Source of the DNA: Dysgonamonadaceae bacterium
GTDB lineage: Bacteria > Bacteroidota > Bacteroidia > Bacteroidales > Azobacteroidaceae
Reading direction: 5' to 3'
Length of the DNA stretch: 33,085 nt
Assembly: GCA_031253625.1 (NCBI GenBank)
Contig: JAIRVZ010000021.1
Span: forward strand, 1 to 33,085
Shown here: positions 1 to 10,191 of the stretch, piece by piece
How positions within the stretch are numbered: position 1 is the stretch's first letter
Layout of the letters: each line of letters begins with the position of its first letter
Notes under the pieces: generated by a model
What the model was told of the DNA's origin: nothing
What the model saw: the letters and a program-made list of their open reading frames with translations, nothing else
The model's database searches: none
Made by a program: the position numbers and the translations under genes

Positions 1-55
1 GTACTGCGCGTTCCTTAAAACTTCTGTCATAACGACGCTTAATCTTTTTTTCCAT
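1..55 (-). CDS. IS3-family transposase OrfA, N-terminal fragment
   Basis: Reading down the minus strand from ATG at 55, the frame gives MEKKIKRRYDRSFKERAV and then leaves the window. The very basic start with a YDRSFKERAV segment resembles the N-terminus of IS3-type OrfA proteins, which carry the helix-turn-helix that binds the IS ends. Only 18 residues are visible, so the family call rests on this short match. In IS3 elements OrfB with the DDE catalytic domain would follow further left. A different HTH protein cannot be excluded. Confidence 0.55.
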   Translation of the reverse strand, partial: MEKKIKRRYDRSFKERAV

Positions 56-108
56 ATTGCAAAAGTAAAACTTTTTAAGGTCTTAACTTTTTATGCGGGT
101 AAAGTTAG
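1..108 (-). mobile_element. Edge of an insertion sequence (IS3-like) running off the left end
   Basis: Bases 1-55 carry the 5' end of a transposase gene on the minus strand. About 50 non-coding bases separate it from an open frame that looks like the severed 3' end of an unrelated plus-strand gene. The IS tip therefore probably lies near position 105-115, where that plus-strand frame first meets an upstream stop (TAG at 106-108). The exact terminal inverted repeat and target duplication cannot be defined because the other end is outside the window. Confidence 0.5.
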
Positions 109-234
109 GAATTCCAAAACGTCAAAGTAGAAGGCAATAATTCAAAGTTAATCCTCGACGCTGCAGGCGAGGTTAATATTATCAGTGATTTTGAAGTAGA
201 AATAGGTTCGGAATTAGAAATAAATTATCCTTGA
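109..234 (+). pseudogene. 3' remnant of a Bacteroidota surface protein (C-terminal beta-stack domain)
   Basis: The frame from about 109 to the TGA at 232-234 encodes some 41 residues, including LILDAAGEVNIISDF and EVEIGSELEI. This is typical of the C-terminal repetitive beta-strand ('3-coathanger stack' style) domains of secreted or surface proteins in Bacteroidota, many of them type IX secretion cargo. No start codon or upstream reading frame remains because the IS edge interrupts it. It is best read as the tail of a gene disrupted by the IS. It ends 10 bases before the clpX stop, so the two are convergent. Confidence 0.5.
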
Positions 235-244
235 TAAACGAAAT

Positions 245-1486
245 TCATGCAACACTTCGTTGCTTGGCTTCTGATTTTTCTACTCTCTCACGAGCGTACT
301 CCAAAGTGATATTTAATTTTCTCTCTCCTGTAGACGGAAAATGGAACATGGCATCTATCATAATATCTTCCGAAATAGACCTAAGTCCCCGTGCACCAAG
401 CTTATACTCAATGGCTTTATCAACGATATAGTCATAAACCTCTTCTTCGAAGGTTAATTTTATATCGTCCATTTCAAATATTTTTTTGTATTGTTTGATA
501 ATGGCGTTTTTGGGTTGTGTTAAAATATTTCTTAGAGTATCTCTATCGAGAGGATTTAAATAGGTCAGAATTGGTAATCTGCCGATAATTTCGGGAATTA
601 ATCCAAAGGATTTTAAATCTTGCGGAGAGATATATTGTAGTAAATTCTCTTTGTTTATATTGACATTGGCCTGACTGGCTGCATATCCAACAACCATTGT
701 GTTAAGGCGTTGAGCAATTTTCTTTTCAATGCCGTCGAAAGCTCCTCCGCAGATGAAAAGTATATTTTTGGTATCTACAGCAATCAACTTTTGGTCGGGA
801 TGCTTACGACCTCCTTGCGGTGGGACGTTTACAACCGAGCCTTCCAATAATTTCAGCAAACCCTGTTGCACACCTTCTCCGCTAACATCGCGAGTAATAG
901 AAGGATTATCGCCTTTCCGGGCAATTTTGTCGATTTCGTCGATAAAGACAATGCCACGTTGAGCTGCTTCCACATTATAATCTGCCACTTGCAGCAATCG
1001 GGTAAGAATACTTTCGATGTCTTCTCCTACATATCCGGCCTCAGTCAAAACAGTTGCATCCACGATAGTAAAAGGAACCTTTAACAAACGGGCTATCGTT
1101 TTAGCCAACAAGGTTTTTCCTGTTCCCGTTGAACCGACCATGATAATGTTTGATTTTTCAATTTCCACATCATCGGTTGTTACGTTTTGCAATAAGCGTT
1201 TGTAGTGATTGTATACAGAAACCGACAAATAACGTTTAGCCTCGTCTTGTCCGATTACATACTGGTCGAGAAATTCTTTGATTTCAACCGGTTTGGGCAA
1301 TTCATTTTTAGAGATGTTGAAATCTCCTTTATTATTCTTTGCCTGCGGATTAGAATCTTTAACGATAGTATAAGCCTGTTCCGCACAGGTGTCGCAGATA
1401 TTGCCATGTAATCCGGCTATCAAAAGCGATGCTTCTGAACTCGGTTTCCCGCAAAAACTACAATATTCTTTGGGTGATTTAGCCAT
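245..1486 (-). CDS. clpX: ATP-dependent Clp protease ATP-binding subunit ClpX
   Basis: ClpX is the AAA+ unfoldase that recognises substrates, unfolds them with ATP and feeds them into ClpP in the cytoplasm. The 413-residue length is normal. An N-terminal C4 zinc-binding domain uses C9, C12, C31 and C34. Walker A is GSTGTGKT at 118-125 and Walker B is VFIDEID at 180-186. The sensor/arginine-finger region and C-terminal small domain follow (GARGLRSI near 370). The loop that docks on ClpP, IGF in many bacteria, appears here as VVGYAA (near 266-271). It is the last gene of a tig-clpP-clpX cluster and is separated from clpP by a palindromic repeat, so it may also have its own control. Confidence 0.97.
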   Translation of the reverse strand: MAKSPKEYCSFCGKPSSEASLLIAGLHGNICDTCAEQAYTIVKDSNPQAKNNKGDFNISKNELPKPVEIKEFLDQYVIGQDEAKRYLSVSVYNHYKRLLQNVTTDDVEIEKSNIIMVGSTGTGKTLLAKTIARLLKVPFTIVDATVLTEAGYVGEDIESILTRLLQVADYNVEAAQRGIVFIDEIDKIARKGDNPSITRDVSGEGVQQGLLKLLEGSVVNVPPQGGRKHPDQKLIAVDTKNILFICGGAFDGIEKKIAQRLNTMVVGYAASQANVNINKENLLQYISPQDLKSFGLIPEIIGRLPILTYLNPLDRDTLRNILTQPKNAIIKQYKKIFEMDDIKLTFEEEVYDYIVDKAIEYKLGARGLRSISEDIMIDAMFHFPSTGERKLNITLEYARERVEKSEAKQRSVA

Positions 1487-1503
1487 GATGAGAGTTGAGG
1501 AAC

Positions 1504-1582
1504 GGTTTCCTCACTGCGTTCGGAATGACAACTTTCCTTTGGGAGAGGAGATAAAGCGTCATTTCGAACGCAGTGAGAAACC
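1504..1582. repeat. REP-like imperfect inverted repeat between clpP and clpX
   Basis: Two arms of about 25 bases face each other. GGTTTCCTCACTGCGTTCGG continues to AATGAC (1504-1529), and GTCATTTCGAACGCAGTGAG continues to AAACC (1558-1582). They differ by a few bases and are separated by 28 bases. In RNA this forms a long hairpin between clpP and clpX. The motif looks like a dispersed extragenic palindrome and not a terminator, because neither side has a T-tract. Confidence 0.75.
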
Positions 1583-1591
1583 TAATGCTAT

Positions 1592-2272
1592 TTACTTTTT
1601 AATAAATAAACTATCAATCATTCCGTATTCTAAGGCCTCTTCCGAGGTCATCCAAAAGTCGCGGTCGCCATCCTGCAATACTTTTTCGTAGGGTTGGCCT
1701 GAATGGTCGGCAATAATTGTGTATATTTCTTTTTTGATTTTTAGAATTTCACGTGCTGTGATTTCAATGTCGGAAGCTTGTCCTTGTGCGCCTCCAAGCG
1801 GTTGATGAATCATCACACGCGAATGTTTTAACGCATGCCTTCTTCCTTTTTCTCCGGCAACCAATAAAACAGCGGCCATTGATGCGGCTATACCTGTGCA
1901 GATGGTAGATACCCGGCTTGAAATAAATTGCATCGTGTCGTATATTCCATATCCTGCATAAACCGAACCTCCGGGAGAATTGATGTAAATAGAAATATCT
2001 TTGCCCGGATCGGCTGTGTCGAGATACAACAATTGTGCCTGAATGGTGTTGGCTGTGTAATCATCAATTTGGGTTCCCAAGAAAATGATGCGATCCATCA
2101 TCAAACGGGAAAATATGTCTAATTGCGTTACATTCAATTGTCTTTCCTCCAATATATATGGATTCTGATAGCCTTGGTTCACAATATTGTTGTTTTGTGA
2201 AGCAATATACTGATCCATTGCGAGGCTGTTAAATCCTAAATGCTTTGTAGCATATTTTCTGAAATCGTTCAT
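1592..2272 (-). CDS. clpP: ATP-dependent Clp protease proteolytic subunit ClpP
   Basis: ClpP is the serine peptidase that forms the double-heptamer degradation chamber and works with ClpX. The 226 residues fit the family plus a short N-terminal extension. The catalytic triad is visible as S131 in GIAASMAAVL, H156 in HSRVMIHQPLGG and D205 in DRDFWMTS. The active-site strand SPGGSVYAG is at 99-107. The gene sits between tig and clpX. Only 6 bases separate it from the tig stop/start junction upstream, so it is cotranscribed with tig. Confidence 0.97.
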   Translation of the reverse strand: MNDFRKYATKHLGFNSLAMDQYIASQNNNIVNQGYQNPYILEERQLNVTQLDIFSRLMMDRIIFLGTQIDDYTANTIQAQLLYLDTADPGKDISIYINSPGGSVYAGYGIYDTMQFISSRVSTICTGIAASMAAVLLVAGEKGRRHALKHSRVMIHQPLGGAQGQASDIEITAREILKIKKEIYTIIADHSGQPYEKVLQDGDRDFWMTSEEALEYGMIDSLFIKK

Positions 2273-2278
2273 AATTCC

Positions 2279-3637
2279 TTATTCAAATAATTTACGAAAT
2301 TCATCTACCGTAACTTCTTTTTCTTGTATGGCTACTACGCTTTTCAACCATTCGACAAGTTTATCTTCCAATATTCTGTCGACAAGATTACGCACGGTTT
2401 CTTCTTTTTTCAACATATCTTTTGCATAACTTTCCAAAATATCATCCGGAACGTTAGCCATACCATACTGTGCAAATTGAGCCCTTACCGTCATTCTTGC
2501 AGCAGCATCCAAATCGGTTTCTTCTACTTTGAAACCGTTATTTTTAATGATTTGTTCCTTAATCAAATGGAATTTCAAATCTTCCATGATTTTTGGGAAA
2601 TCTTGTTCTAAAGATTCCGGAGTATTTTTTTCATTACTTGCCAACAGCCAACGTTTCAAAAATGCTTCGGGGAAAACTACATCTCCTGTTTTTTTATCCA
2701 ACAGTTGACGGGCATCTAATAAAAATTTGTAATCACTATCCGGTTTTGTTTGTAATGCTAACGACTCTTTTACTTTAGCCTTGAATTCTTCTTCTGTTTT
2801 CACAGCTCCTTCGCCCAAAATTTTGTCGAATAACTCTTGATTTAGTTCGGCCTCGACATAGCGGGTGATTTCTTTGATTTCAAACTTAAAGTTTACGTTT
2901 TGATATTCGTCTACGGCATCTTTTGAAATTTTCAATAAAGAGGATAATTCGGTAGCGTTGCCTTCGTATGCTTTATATAGGTTAGAAGTGATAACATCGC
3001 CTACTTTGGCACCCATAAATTTGCTTTTTTCTTCTTCATCTTTCATGTAAGAAGGCATCAAAATAGTTTCGGGCAATTCGATTCCATCTTCATTCACTTT
3101 ACTGTCTGCGTTCAATTCGAGCAACAATCCTTTAGCCATATCTTTTCCTTCGATTTGATCAGCCTGAGCGTAAGTACCGTAACTTGCCTTGTAGTTTATG
3201 ATTTGCTTATCCAACATGTCGTCTGAAACAGCAATTGAATAATAAGGAAGTTTATCTCTTTTTGTCAATTTTACTTCGATAGCCGGAGCCATTGCAATAT
3301 CAAAACAGAATTCAAAATCAACATCTTTATCGAAATCGATTTCTTTTTGTTCAGTTTCGTTGGGAAGAGGTTCGCCCAATATATTCAGTTTATTCTCTTG
3401 GATATATTCATAAAGATTTTTGGAAACGACTTTGTTTACTTGTTCCGCGATTATCGATTTTTCGTACATTTTTTTAACGTAGCCCATGGGTACCATTCCT
3501 TTACGGAATCCGGGAATAGAGGCATTTTGTCGTAGATTTTTAAGCGCTTTTTCAGTTTCTCCTGCATAATCAGCTTGTGCTACATCCATTTTGATGATAG
3601 CGTTTACAGGATCAATGTTTGTTAATGTAATGTTCAT
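2279..3637 (-). CDS. tig: Trigger factor, ribosome-associated chaperone
   Basis: Trigger factor binds at the peptide exit tunnel next to protein L23 and shields nascent chains. At 452 residues it is close to family length. The N-terminal ribosome-docking signature GFRKGMVP is at 43-50. The middle peptidyl-prolyl isomerase-like region (about 150-250) is poorly conserved, as is common for this phylum (family knowledge). The C-terminal half is a long helical chaperone arm. It is the first gene of the tig-clpP-clpX unit, and a good promoter lies just upstream, overlapping the end of nadC. Confidence 0.93.
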   Translation of the reverse strand: MNITLTNIDPVNAIIKMDVAQADYAGETEKALKNLRQNASIPGFRKGMVPMGYVKKMYEKSIIAEQVNKVVSKNLYEYIQENKLNILGEPLPNETEQKEIDFDKDVDFEFCFDIAMAPAIEVKLTKRDKLPYYSIAVSDDMLDKQIINYKASYGTYAQADQIEGKDMAKGLLLELNADSKVNEDGIELPETILMPSYMKDEEEKSKFMGAKVGDVITSNLYKAYEGNATELSSLLKISKDAVDEYQNVNFKFEIKEITRYVEAELNQELFDKILGEGAVKTEEEFKAKVKESLALQTKPDSDYKFLLDARQLLDKKTGDVVFPEAFLKRWLLASNEKNTPESLEQDFPKIMEDLKFHLIKEQIIKNNGFKVEETDLDAAARMTVRAQFAQYGMANVPDDILESYAKDMLKKEETVRNLVDRILEDKLVEWLKSVVAIQEKEVTVDEFRKLFE

Positions 3638-3678
3638 CCTTGAGAATTTATTTAAATTTATTGTATTTTTTAAGGGTG

Positions 3679-3709
3679 CAAAGTTACTCTTAATCTTTCA
3701 ATTATCAAA
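3679..3709 (-). promoter_or_regulatory. Bacteroidota-type promoter of tig-clpP-clpX
   Basis: On the minus strand TTTG (3706-3709) is followed by a 19-base spacer and TAACTTTG (3679-3686), an excellent match to the phylum consensus TTTG-N19-TAnnTTTG. It lies 42 bases upstream of the tig start. Its -33 box overlaps the nadC stop codon, so nadC and tig are probably separate transcription units. Confidence 0.75.
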
Positions 3710-4553
3710 TAGCTTTCAGGCTCATATCCAAACTTTTCACGGAATGCGTAAGCGCTCCTACCGATATATAGTCGACACCGCATTCCGCATAATCACGCAA
3801 TGTATCAAAAGTTATGCCACCTGAAGACTCGGTTTCGTATTTGCCGGCAATTCTTTTCACTGCTTCACGGGTGTTTTCTACCGAAAAGTTATCAAACATA
3901 ACCCTGTCAACACCGCCTACTTTCAAGGCTTCATCCAATTCTTTAAAGTTTCTTACTTCTATTTCTATCTTCAAGTCTTTATTTTTCTCTTTACAGTATT
4001 TTTGTGCTCGCTTGATGGCATTTTCTATGCCACCTGCAAAATCGACATGATTGTCTTTCAATAATATCATGTCAAAAAGTCCGATTCGATGGTTCACTCC
4101 ACCACCGATTTTAACCGCCTCTTTTTCGAGCATACGCATTCCGGGTGTTGTTTTGCGAGTGTCTAATACTTTCGTTTTAGTACCCTCCAATTGCTTGGCG
4201 TATTTTCTTGTGGTAGTAGCTATGCCGCTCATGCGTTGCATTACATTTAGCACCAATCGTTCGGTTTGCAATAGAGATTGCACTTTACCTTCAACAGTGA
4301 AAGCAATATCTCCGGGATTCACTTCTGTGCCATCTTTGATAAAAACATTGATTTTCATGTCTTTATCGAAAGTATGAAATATTTTCTCCGCCATTTCCAC
4401 TCCGGCTAAAATGCCTTTTTCTTTGATAATCAGTTGCGCTTTTCCTTGTGCAGATTCCGGAATACAGCATAAAGTGGTATGGTCGCCATCACCTATATCT
4501 TCGGCAAATGCCAAGCGAATTAAATCGTTAATCAAATTTTCTCTTTCTTCCAT
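3705..4553 (-). CDS. nadC: Nicotinate-nucleotide pyrophosphorylase (carboxylating), quinolinate phosphoribosyltransferase
   Basis: NadC converts quinolinate and PRPP to nicotinate mononucleotide, CO2 and pyrophosphate in de novo NAD synthesis. The 282 residues are typical. Diagnostic segments are LDTRKTTPGMR (about 139-149), the KIGGGVNHRIGLFDMILLKD region (about 157-176) and the EIEVRNFKELDEAL barrel strand. The late GITFDTLRDYAECGVDYISVG segment completes the type II PRTase barrel. It stands alone between the tig promoter and a divergent secreted-protein gene. Confidence 0.95.
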   Translation of the reverse strand: MEERENLINDLIRLAFAEDIGDGDHTTLCCIPESAQGKAQLIIKEKGILAGVEMAEKIFHTFDKDMKINVFIKDGTEVNPGDIAFTVEGKVQSLLQTERLVLNVMQRMSGIATTTRKYAKQLEGTKTKVLDTRKTTPGMRMLEKEAVKIGGGVNHRIGLFDMILLKDNHVDFAGGIENAIKRAQKYCKEKNKDLKIEIEVRNFKELDEALKVGGVDRVMFDNFSVENTREAVKRIAGKYETESSGGITFDTLRDYAECGVDYISVGALTHSVKSLDMSLKAI

Positions 4554-4580
4554 AATTTTATATCTCTATAATTTTGACTA

Positions 4581-4609
4581 CAAAGATAACGCAATAATTA
4601 TTTCACACA
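4581..4609 (-). promoter_or_regulatory. Probable nadC promoter
   Basis: The minus strand reads TATCTTTG at 4581-4588, a perfect -7 box of the Bacteroidota type, 28 bases upstream of the nadC start. The best -33 candidate is TGTG at 4606-4609 with a short 17-base spacer, so only the -7 part is convincing. Confidence 0.5.
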
Positions 4610-4718
4610 TCTTCTGTTTTAACTATTATTATGAATTTTACATTAAACGTATACAGACTTTGTTCGTCATATAAGCAAATGGTAACAAATTTATTCATCG
4701 CTAACAAATATCACTGTC

Positions 4719-5795
4719 ATGAAAAACTTAAAAATTACAATCGCAGCAGCGTTTATCGCTTTATTTTCTTTTCAGGCTTCAGGACAAACAGTTGAAGTTT
4801 CTGTTTTTGCATCGATTCCTATTGCTCCGAATATTACTCTCAATGTAGGAATTATGACCCCTCAACCAAGATTCGATGCCATTTGGATTGATGGTTTCTG
4901 GACTTTCGATTATCGCATCATGTCTTATGTTTGGGTACAAGGTTATTGGGCGTTTCCTCCTCACCGGGGAGCCATTTGGATGCCGGGTTATTGGAGTTTT
5001 ACCAATGGCGGATATGTTTGGATAAATGCAGGTTGGCTTCCAAGAAATTTTAGACTACCTTATGGATATTATAGCGGAAGATTCGATTATTACGGACGTC
5101 CGGTATATTATCACAAACCCCATCATACTTCTCGATACGGTTACGCTTACCAATATGATCATCGTCCGGAATACAGAGGCCACAACTATAGCAGTAGTCC
5201 CCGATTCAATGACAATTCGAGATCAGGTTCCGGATCTAGTCATTACAGCGATAATAATAATGGTCGCAATAGTGGTAATAATAATGGTCGAAGCAGTGGT
5301 AATAATAGAAATTCCGGTAATGTTAATAATAATTCGAGAGGAGATAATTCATCTTCTACAAGAACAGCTACCTCTCCATCAACTTCAACTTCGTCAGGAA
5401 GAGGTTCCGGTTCTACTTCCAGTTCTACGACTACCACACCATCGTCAAGAAGTAATGGTAACACAGATATAATTTCAGGAAGAAACAGTAATGAAAGTAG
5501 TGTAAGATCAACAGAATCTTCTCGAAACAGCAGGACAATCGCCTCTCCGCCGGCTTCATCAGGAAGAAGCAATAGCGAAGTAAAGAGTACAATATCAAGT
5601 TCTCCAAGCTCAGGAAGAAGTTCTTATGAATCAAGTGTTTCTACAAATACATCATCATCAAGAAGTAGTAGTGAAGGCAGTGTGAGATCAAGTTCCGGTT
5701 CTACCTCTACCCGGTCAAGTTCCGGTTCTTCTTCCGGTTCTACTTCCGGCAGATCTTCAGGATCTTCTTCTTCAACATCTTCTCGAGGAAGATAA
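4719..5795 (+). CDS. Secreted WxxGxW-repeat protein with Ser/Arg/Gly/Asn-rich tail
   Basis: The 358-residue product starts with a clear signal peptide (MKNLKITIAAAFIALFSFQA, likely cut after ASG near residue 22). Four aromatic repeats follow: WIDGFW (56-61), WVQGYW (72-77), WMPGYW (87-92) and WINAGW (101-106). This is the pattern of YXWGXW/WxxGxW-repeat proteins of unknown function. A Tyr/His/Arg-rich stretch (about 113-155) leads into a low-complexity tail of Ser, Arg, Gly, Asn and Thr to the end. No enzyme motif is seen. The tail is probably disordered and exported to the envelope or surface. A bidirectional terminator follows. Confidence 0.8.
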   Translation: MKNLKITIAAAFIALFSFQASGQTVEVSVFASIPIAPNITLNVGIMTPQPRFDAIWIDGFWTFDYRIMSYVWVQGYWAFPPHRGAIWMPGYWSFTNGGYVWINAGWLPRNFRLPYGYYSGRFDYYGRPVYYHKPHHTSRYGYAYQYDHRPEYRGHNYSSSPRFNDNSRSGSGSSHYSDNNNGRNSGNNNGRSSGNNRNSGNVNNNSRGDNSSSTRTATSPSTSTSSGRGSGSTSSSTTTTPSSRSNGNTDIISGRNSNESSVRSTESSRNSRTIASPPASSGRSNSEVKSTISSSPSSGRSSYESSVSTNTSSSRSSSEGSVRSSSGSTSTRSSSGSSSGSTSGRSSGSSSSTSSRGR

Positions 5796-5810
5796 TATGA
5801 TAATGACTAT

Positions 5811-5850
5811 AAGAAAAGAGGCTGTCAAAAATTTGACAGCCTCTTTTCTT
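5811..5850. terminator. Bidirectional intrinsic terminator between the WxxGxW gene and rpoC
   Basis: A near-perfect palindrome, AAGAAAAGAGGCTGTCAAA paired with TTTGACAGCCTCTTTTCTT around a 2-base centre, begins with A-rich and ends with T-rich sequence. It can therefore end both the plus-strand secreted-protein transcript and the minus-strand rpoC transcript, whose stop lies 18 bases away. Confidence 0.9.
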
Positions 5851-5868
5851 ATAATATATGTCTATTAG

Positions 5869-8800
5869 TTATTCTGCGAAAACTCTTGATTTTCCGGAAG
5901 TAGCATACATTTTATCGAAATCTTCCTTACTTCCAACAACCAATTTGTCGTAATCTCTCAAACCGGTACCGGCAGGAATCAAGTGACCACAAATCACATT
6001 TTCTTTCATACCTTCCAGTTTGTCAACTTTACCGTTGATAGCAGCTTCATTCAATACTTTAGTCGTTTCTTGGAACGATGCAGCCGACATAAAGCTACCT
6101 GTTTGAAGAGCAGCACGAGTAATACCTTGCAAAATCTGACGTGCAGTTGCCGGAATAGCATCACGGGTTTCAACCAATTTCAAGTCGCGACGTTTCAAAG
6201 CACTATTTTCGTCACGAAGTTTGCGTGCAGTAACGATTTGTCCGGGTTTCAAGTTTGGAGAATCTCCGCTTTCAAGAACAACTTTCTTGCCCCAAATTCT
6301 ATCGTTTTCTTCCATCACTTCGTTTTTGTCAATCAATTGTTGTTCAAGGAAACGAGTATCTCCCGGTTCAACAACTTCAACTTTACGCATCATTTGGCGA
6401 ACAATCACCTCGAAATGTTTGTCGTTGATCTTCACCCCTTGCAGGCGGTACACATCCTGAACTTCATTCACGATATATTCCTGTACTGCTGTAGGTCCGT
6501 TGATTGCCAAAATATCTCCCGGAGTAATGGCTCCGTCTGAAAGCGGCATACCGGCACGCACATAGTCGTTTTCCTGTACAAGTATTTGTTTTGAAAGAGA
6601 AACCAAGTATGTTTTGAATTCACCGGTTTTAGAAGTAACAATAACTTCTCTATTACCACGTTTCACTTTTCCGAACGAAATTTCACCATCAATTTCAGAA
6701 ACGACAGCCGGATTCGAAGGATTACGGGCTTCAAATAACTCGGTAACACGCGGAAGACCTCCGGTGATATCGCCTGTTTTACCAACTGCGCGAGGTATTT
6801 TCACCAGTACTTCTCCTGATTTTATCGCATCTCCTTGTTCTTTAATAATATGAGCACCCAAAGGCAAACTATATGATCTCAGAATTTCTCCGCTTTCATC
6901 AACAATTTGAGCAGTCGGAAGTTTAGTTTTATCGCGGCTTTCAACGATAATCTTTTCTCTCAATCCGGTTTGATCGTCGTACTCAACTTTGAAAGTCGTA
7001 CCTTCGATCAAATTCTCAAAAGCAATTTTTCCTGAAAATTCCGAAACAATAACCGCATTGAACGGATCCCATTCAATAATCATATCACCTTTTTTCACTT
7101 TACTTCCCGACTTGAAATACAATTTAGAAGCATAAGGAATATTATGAGAGAGCAACACAATATTGGTATTCGGATCTACAATTCGCATTTCAGACAAACG
7201 GCTGACTACAATCTGAGTTTTCTTGCCTGTTTCGTCAACTATATCTACTGTTCTTAATTCGTCGATTTCAAGAATACCGTCGAATTTAGAAACTACGCTA
7301 CTTTCCGTTGCAATATTGGAAGCGATACCCCCAACGTGGAATGTACGCAATGTAAGCTGAGTTCCCGGCTCTCCGATCGACTGAGCAGCGATAACTCCCA
7401 CAGCTTCACCTTTTTGAACCATTTTATTGGTAGCCAAGTTACGTCCGTAACATTTGGCACAAACACCTTTTTTAGATTCACAAGTAAGTACCGAACGGAT
7501 TTCCACCCTTTCGATAGGAGAATTTTGAATGGCTCTCGCTTTTTCTTCCGTGATTTCTTCTCCCGACTCAACGATAATTTCACCGGTAATCGGATGTTGT
7601 ACATCATGAACCGCTACACGTCCTAAAATACGTTCGTATAAAGACGCAACAACTTCTTCGTTGTTTTTCAATTCGGTAGCAACCAATCCGCGTAATGTAC
7701 CGCAGTCTTCTTCGTTGATAATCACGTCGTGAGAAACGTCAACCAAACGACGAGTCAAATATCCTGCGTCGGCAGTTTTCAAAGCGGTATCGGCCAAACC
7801 TTTACGAGCACCGTGCGTGGAGATAAAGTACTCTAACACTGATAATCCTTCTTTGAAGTTTGAAAGAATCGGGTTTTCGATGATTTGTCCACCTTCTGCC
7901 CCACTCTTTTGCGGTTTTGCCATCAAACCACGCATACCGGATAACTGACGAATTTGTTCTTTAGAACCACGAGCTCCTGAATCAAGCATCATATATACAG
8001 AGTTGAAACCTTGGTCGTCTTCCGACAATTGTTTCATCAAAATGCTCGACAAACGGGAATTAATATGTGTCCATGTATCGATAATCTGGTTATAACGCTC
8101 GTTGTAAGTAATGAAACCCATGTTATAGTTAGCCATGATTTGTTCCACTTCGTCATAACCCTCTTGTACTAATTTTTCTTTTTCTTCAGGAATAATAATG
8201 TCTTCCAAGTTGAAAGATAATCCACCTTTGAAAGCCATTTTATATCCCAAATCTTTCATATCATCGAGGAATTGCGCCGTTTTTGCCACTCCGCAAACTT
8301 TAATCACATTACCGATAATATCGCGTAAAGATTTCTTTGAAAGAACCTCATTGACGTAACCAACTTCTTGCGGAACAATTTCGTTAACAATTACACGACC
8401 GACAGAGGTTTCGCGCAGCACATCAACGATCTTTCCATTTTCGTCCAAGTCTTTCACAATCACTTTAACCGGTGCGTGAATATCTACTCGTCCTTCATTG
8501 TAAGCAATAACTGCTTCTTCGGCTCCGTAGAATGTCAAACCTTCGCCTAAAGCTCCTTTGCGCAATTTGGTGATATAGTACAATCCCAAAACCATGTCTT
8601 GAGAAGGTACGGTAATAGGCGCACCGTTAGCAGGGTTCAAGATATTGTGAGAACCAAGCATTAACATTTGAGCCTCAAGAATTGCTTCATTTCCTAACGG
8701 AAGGTGAACAGCCATTTGGTCACCATCGAAGTCGGCGTTGAATGCCGTACAGGATAACGGGTGCAATTGGATTGCTTTTCCTTCAATCAATTTAGGTTGG

Positions 8801-10143
8801 AATGCCTGAATACCTAAACGGTGCAATGTCGGGGCACGGTTCAATAGAACAGGATGTCCTTTCATTACATATTCCAAAATATCCCATACTTCGGGAGATT
8901 TACGGTCTACAATTTTCTTGGCAGATTTAACTGTCTTAACAATACCTCTGTCAATCAATTTGCGAATGATAAAAGGTTTGTATAATTCAGCCGCCATATT
9001 TTTAGGGATACCGCATTCGTGCATCTTCAACTCAGGACCAACGACGATTACGGAACGTGCTGAATAGTCGACACGTTTACCCAACAAATTTTGACGGAAA
9101 CGTCCTTGTTTACCTTTCAAGCTGTCGGAAAGTGATTTCAACGGACGGTTGGCATCTGTTTTAACGGCACTTGATTTGCGTGAGTTGTCGAACAAAGAAT
9201 CCACAGATTCCTGCAACATACGTTTTTCGTTGCGGAGAATCACATCGGGAGCTTTGATGTCGATCAATCTTTTCAAGCGGTTGTTACGAATAATTACGCG
9301 ACGATACAAGTCGTTCAAGTCGGAAGTAGCAAAACGACCACCATCCAACGGAACCAACGGACGCAATTCGGGCGGAATTACCGGAACAACTTTTACTACC
9401 ATCCACTCAGGACGATTTTTCCCTTTCGACATACGGAAAGATTCAACAACCTGTAATCTCTTCAACGCCTCATTTTTGCGTTGTTGAGAGGCATCATTAC
9501 TGGCTTTGTGACGCAATTCGTAAGAAAGTTCGTCCAAATCCAAACGGGCAAGCAAGTCGTAAACCGCTTCTGCTCCCATTTTCGCAATGAATTTATTCGG
9601 ATCCGTATCGTCCAATAATTGGTTTTCTTTGGGTAAAGAATCCAAAATATCCAAATATTCATCTTCCGAAAGTAAGTCATATACAGCCCTATCGTTCACG
9701 ATACCGGGTTGAATGACAACATATCTTTCGTAATAAATAACTGAATCTAACTTTTTAGTCGGTAAGCCCAACAAATAACCGATCTTATTCGGCAAAGAGC
9801 GGAAATACCAAATATGTACAACGGGAACAACCAAATGAATGTGTCCCATTCTTTCACGACGTACTTTCTTTTCAGTAACTTCAACACCACAACGGTCGCA
9901 AACGATTCCTTTGTAACGGATTCTTTTGTATTTACCGCAATGACACTCATAGTCTTTTACCGGACCAAAGATACGTTCACAAAACAAACCGTCGCGTTCG
10001 GGTTTGTATGTACGGTAATTGATAGTTTCCGGTTTCAAAACCTCTCCACTTGAATTAGCCAAAACCTCATCCGGAGATGCCAAACCAATGGAAATTTTTG
10101 AAAAACTGTTTTTTGCTTTTATATTATCTTTTCTGAAAGCCAT
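5869..10143 (-). CDS. rpoC: DNA-directed RNA polymerase beta' subunit
   Basis: RpoC forms half of the polymerase active centre. The 1,424-residue protein has the N-terminal zinc-binding site C67, C69, C82 and C85. The catalytic NADFDGDQM motif is at 469-477, with Mg-binding D471, D473 and D475. The second zinc site is C814, C888, C895 and C898. The bridge-helix/trigger-loop region is recognisable ([18 protein letters not shown], about 927-944). It is the last gene of the tRNA-tuf-rpl-rpoBC cluster and ends at a strong terminator. Confidence 0.98.
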   Translation of the reverse strand: MAFRKDNIKAKNSFSKISIGLASPDEVLANSSGEVLKPETINYRTYKPERDGLFCERIFGPVKDYECHCGKYKRIRYKGIVCDRCGVEVTEKKVRRERMGHIHLVVPVVHIWYFRSLPNKIGYLLGLPTKKLDSVIYYERYVVIQPGIVNDRAVYDLLSEDEYLDILDSLPKENQLLDDTDPNKFIAKMGAEAVYDLLARLDLDELSYELRHKASNDASQQRKNEALKRLQVVESFRMSKGKNRPEWMVVKVVPVIPPELRPLVPLDGGRFATSDLNDLYRRVIIRNNRLKRLIDIKAPDVILRNEKRMLQESVDSLFDNSRKSSAVKTDANRPLKSLSDSLKGKQGRFRQNLLGKRVDYSARSVIVVGPELKMHECGIPKNMAAELYKPFIIRKLIDRGIVKTVKSAKKIVDRKSPEVWDILEYVMKGHPVLLNRAPTLHRLGIQAFQPKLIEGKAIQLHPLSCTAFNADFDGDQMAVHLPLGNEAILEAQMLMLGSHNILNPANGAPITVPSQDMVLGLYYITKLRKGALGEGLTFYGAEEAVIAYNEGRVDIHAPVKVIVKDLDENGKIVDVLRETSVGRVIVNEIVPQEVGYVNEVLSKKSLRDIIGNVIKVCGVAKTAQFLDDMKDLGYKMAFKGGLSFNLEDIIIPEEKEKLVQEGYDEVEQIMANYNMGFITYNERYNQIIDTWTHINSRLSSILMKQLSEDDQGFNSVYMMLDSGARGSKEQIRQLSGMRGLMAKPQKSGAEGGQIIENPILSNFKEGLSVLEYFISTHGARKGLADTALKTADAGYLTRRLVDVSHDVIINEEDCGTLRGLVATELKNNEEVVASLYERILGRVAVHDVQHPITGEIIVESGEEITEEKARAIQNSPIERVEIRSVLTCESKKGVCAKCYGRNLATNKMVQKGEAVGVIAAQSIGEPGTQLTLRTFHVGGIASNIATESSVVSKFDGILEIDELRTVDIVDETGKKTQIVVSRLSEMRIVDPNTNIVLLSHNIPYASKLYFKSGSKVKKGDMIIEWDPFNAVIVSEFSGKIAFENLIEGTTFKVEYDDQTGLREKIIVESRDKTKLPTAQIVDESGEILRSYSLPLGAHIIKEQGDAIKSGEVLVKIPRAVGKTGDITGGLPRVTELFEARNPSNPAVVSEIDGEISFGKVKRGNREVIVTSKTGEFKTYLVSLSKQILVQENDYVRAGMPLSDGAITPGDILAINGPTAVQEYIVNEVQDVYRLQGVKINDKHFEVIVRQMMRKVEVVEPGDTRFLEQQLIDKNEVMEENDRIWGKKVVLESGDSPNLKPGQIVTARKLRDENSALKRRDLKLVETRDAIPATARQILQGITRAALQTGSFMSAASFQETTKVLNEAAINGKVDKLEGMKENVICGHLIPAGTGLRDYDKLVVGSKEDFDKMYATSGKSRVFAE

Positions 10144-10191
10144 ATTTCTGAAAATTATGAATTATGAATTATTATTTGCTTCGTCATTGTG

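Noticed and set aside
4660-4718. Promoter of the WxxGxW gene (AGACTTTG region)
   Set aside because: It matches only the TTTG part of the -7 box and no proper -33 box is present.
5026-5572. Long open frames on both strands inside the Ser-rich tail of the WxxGxW gene
   Set aside because: They are low-complexity by-products of the repetitive tail codons and have no start context or family resemblance.
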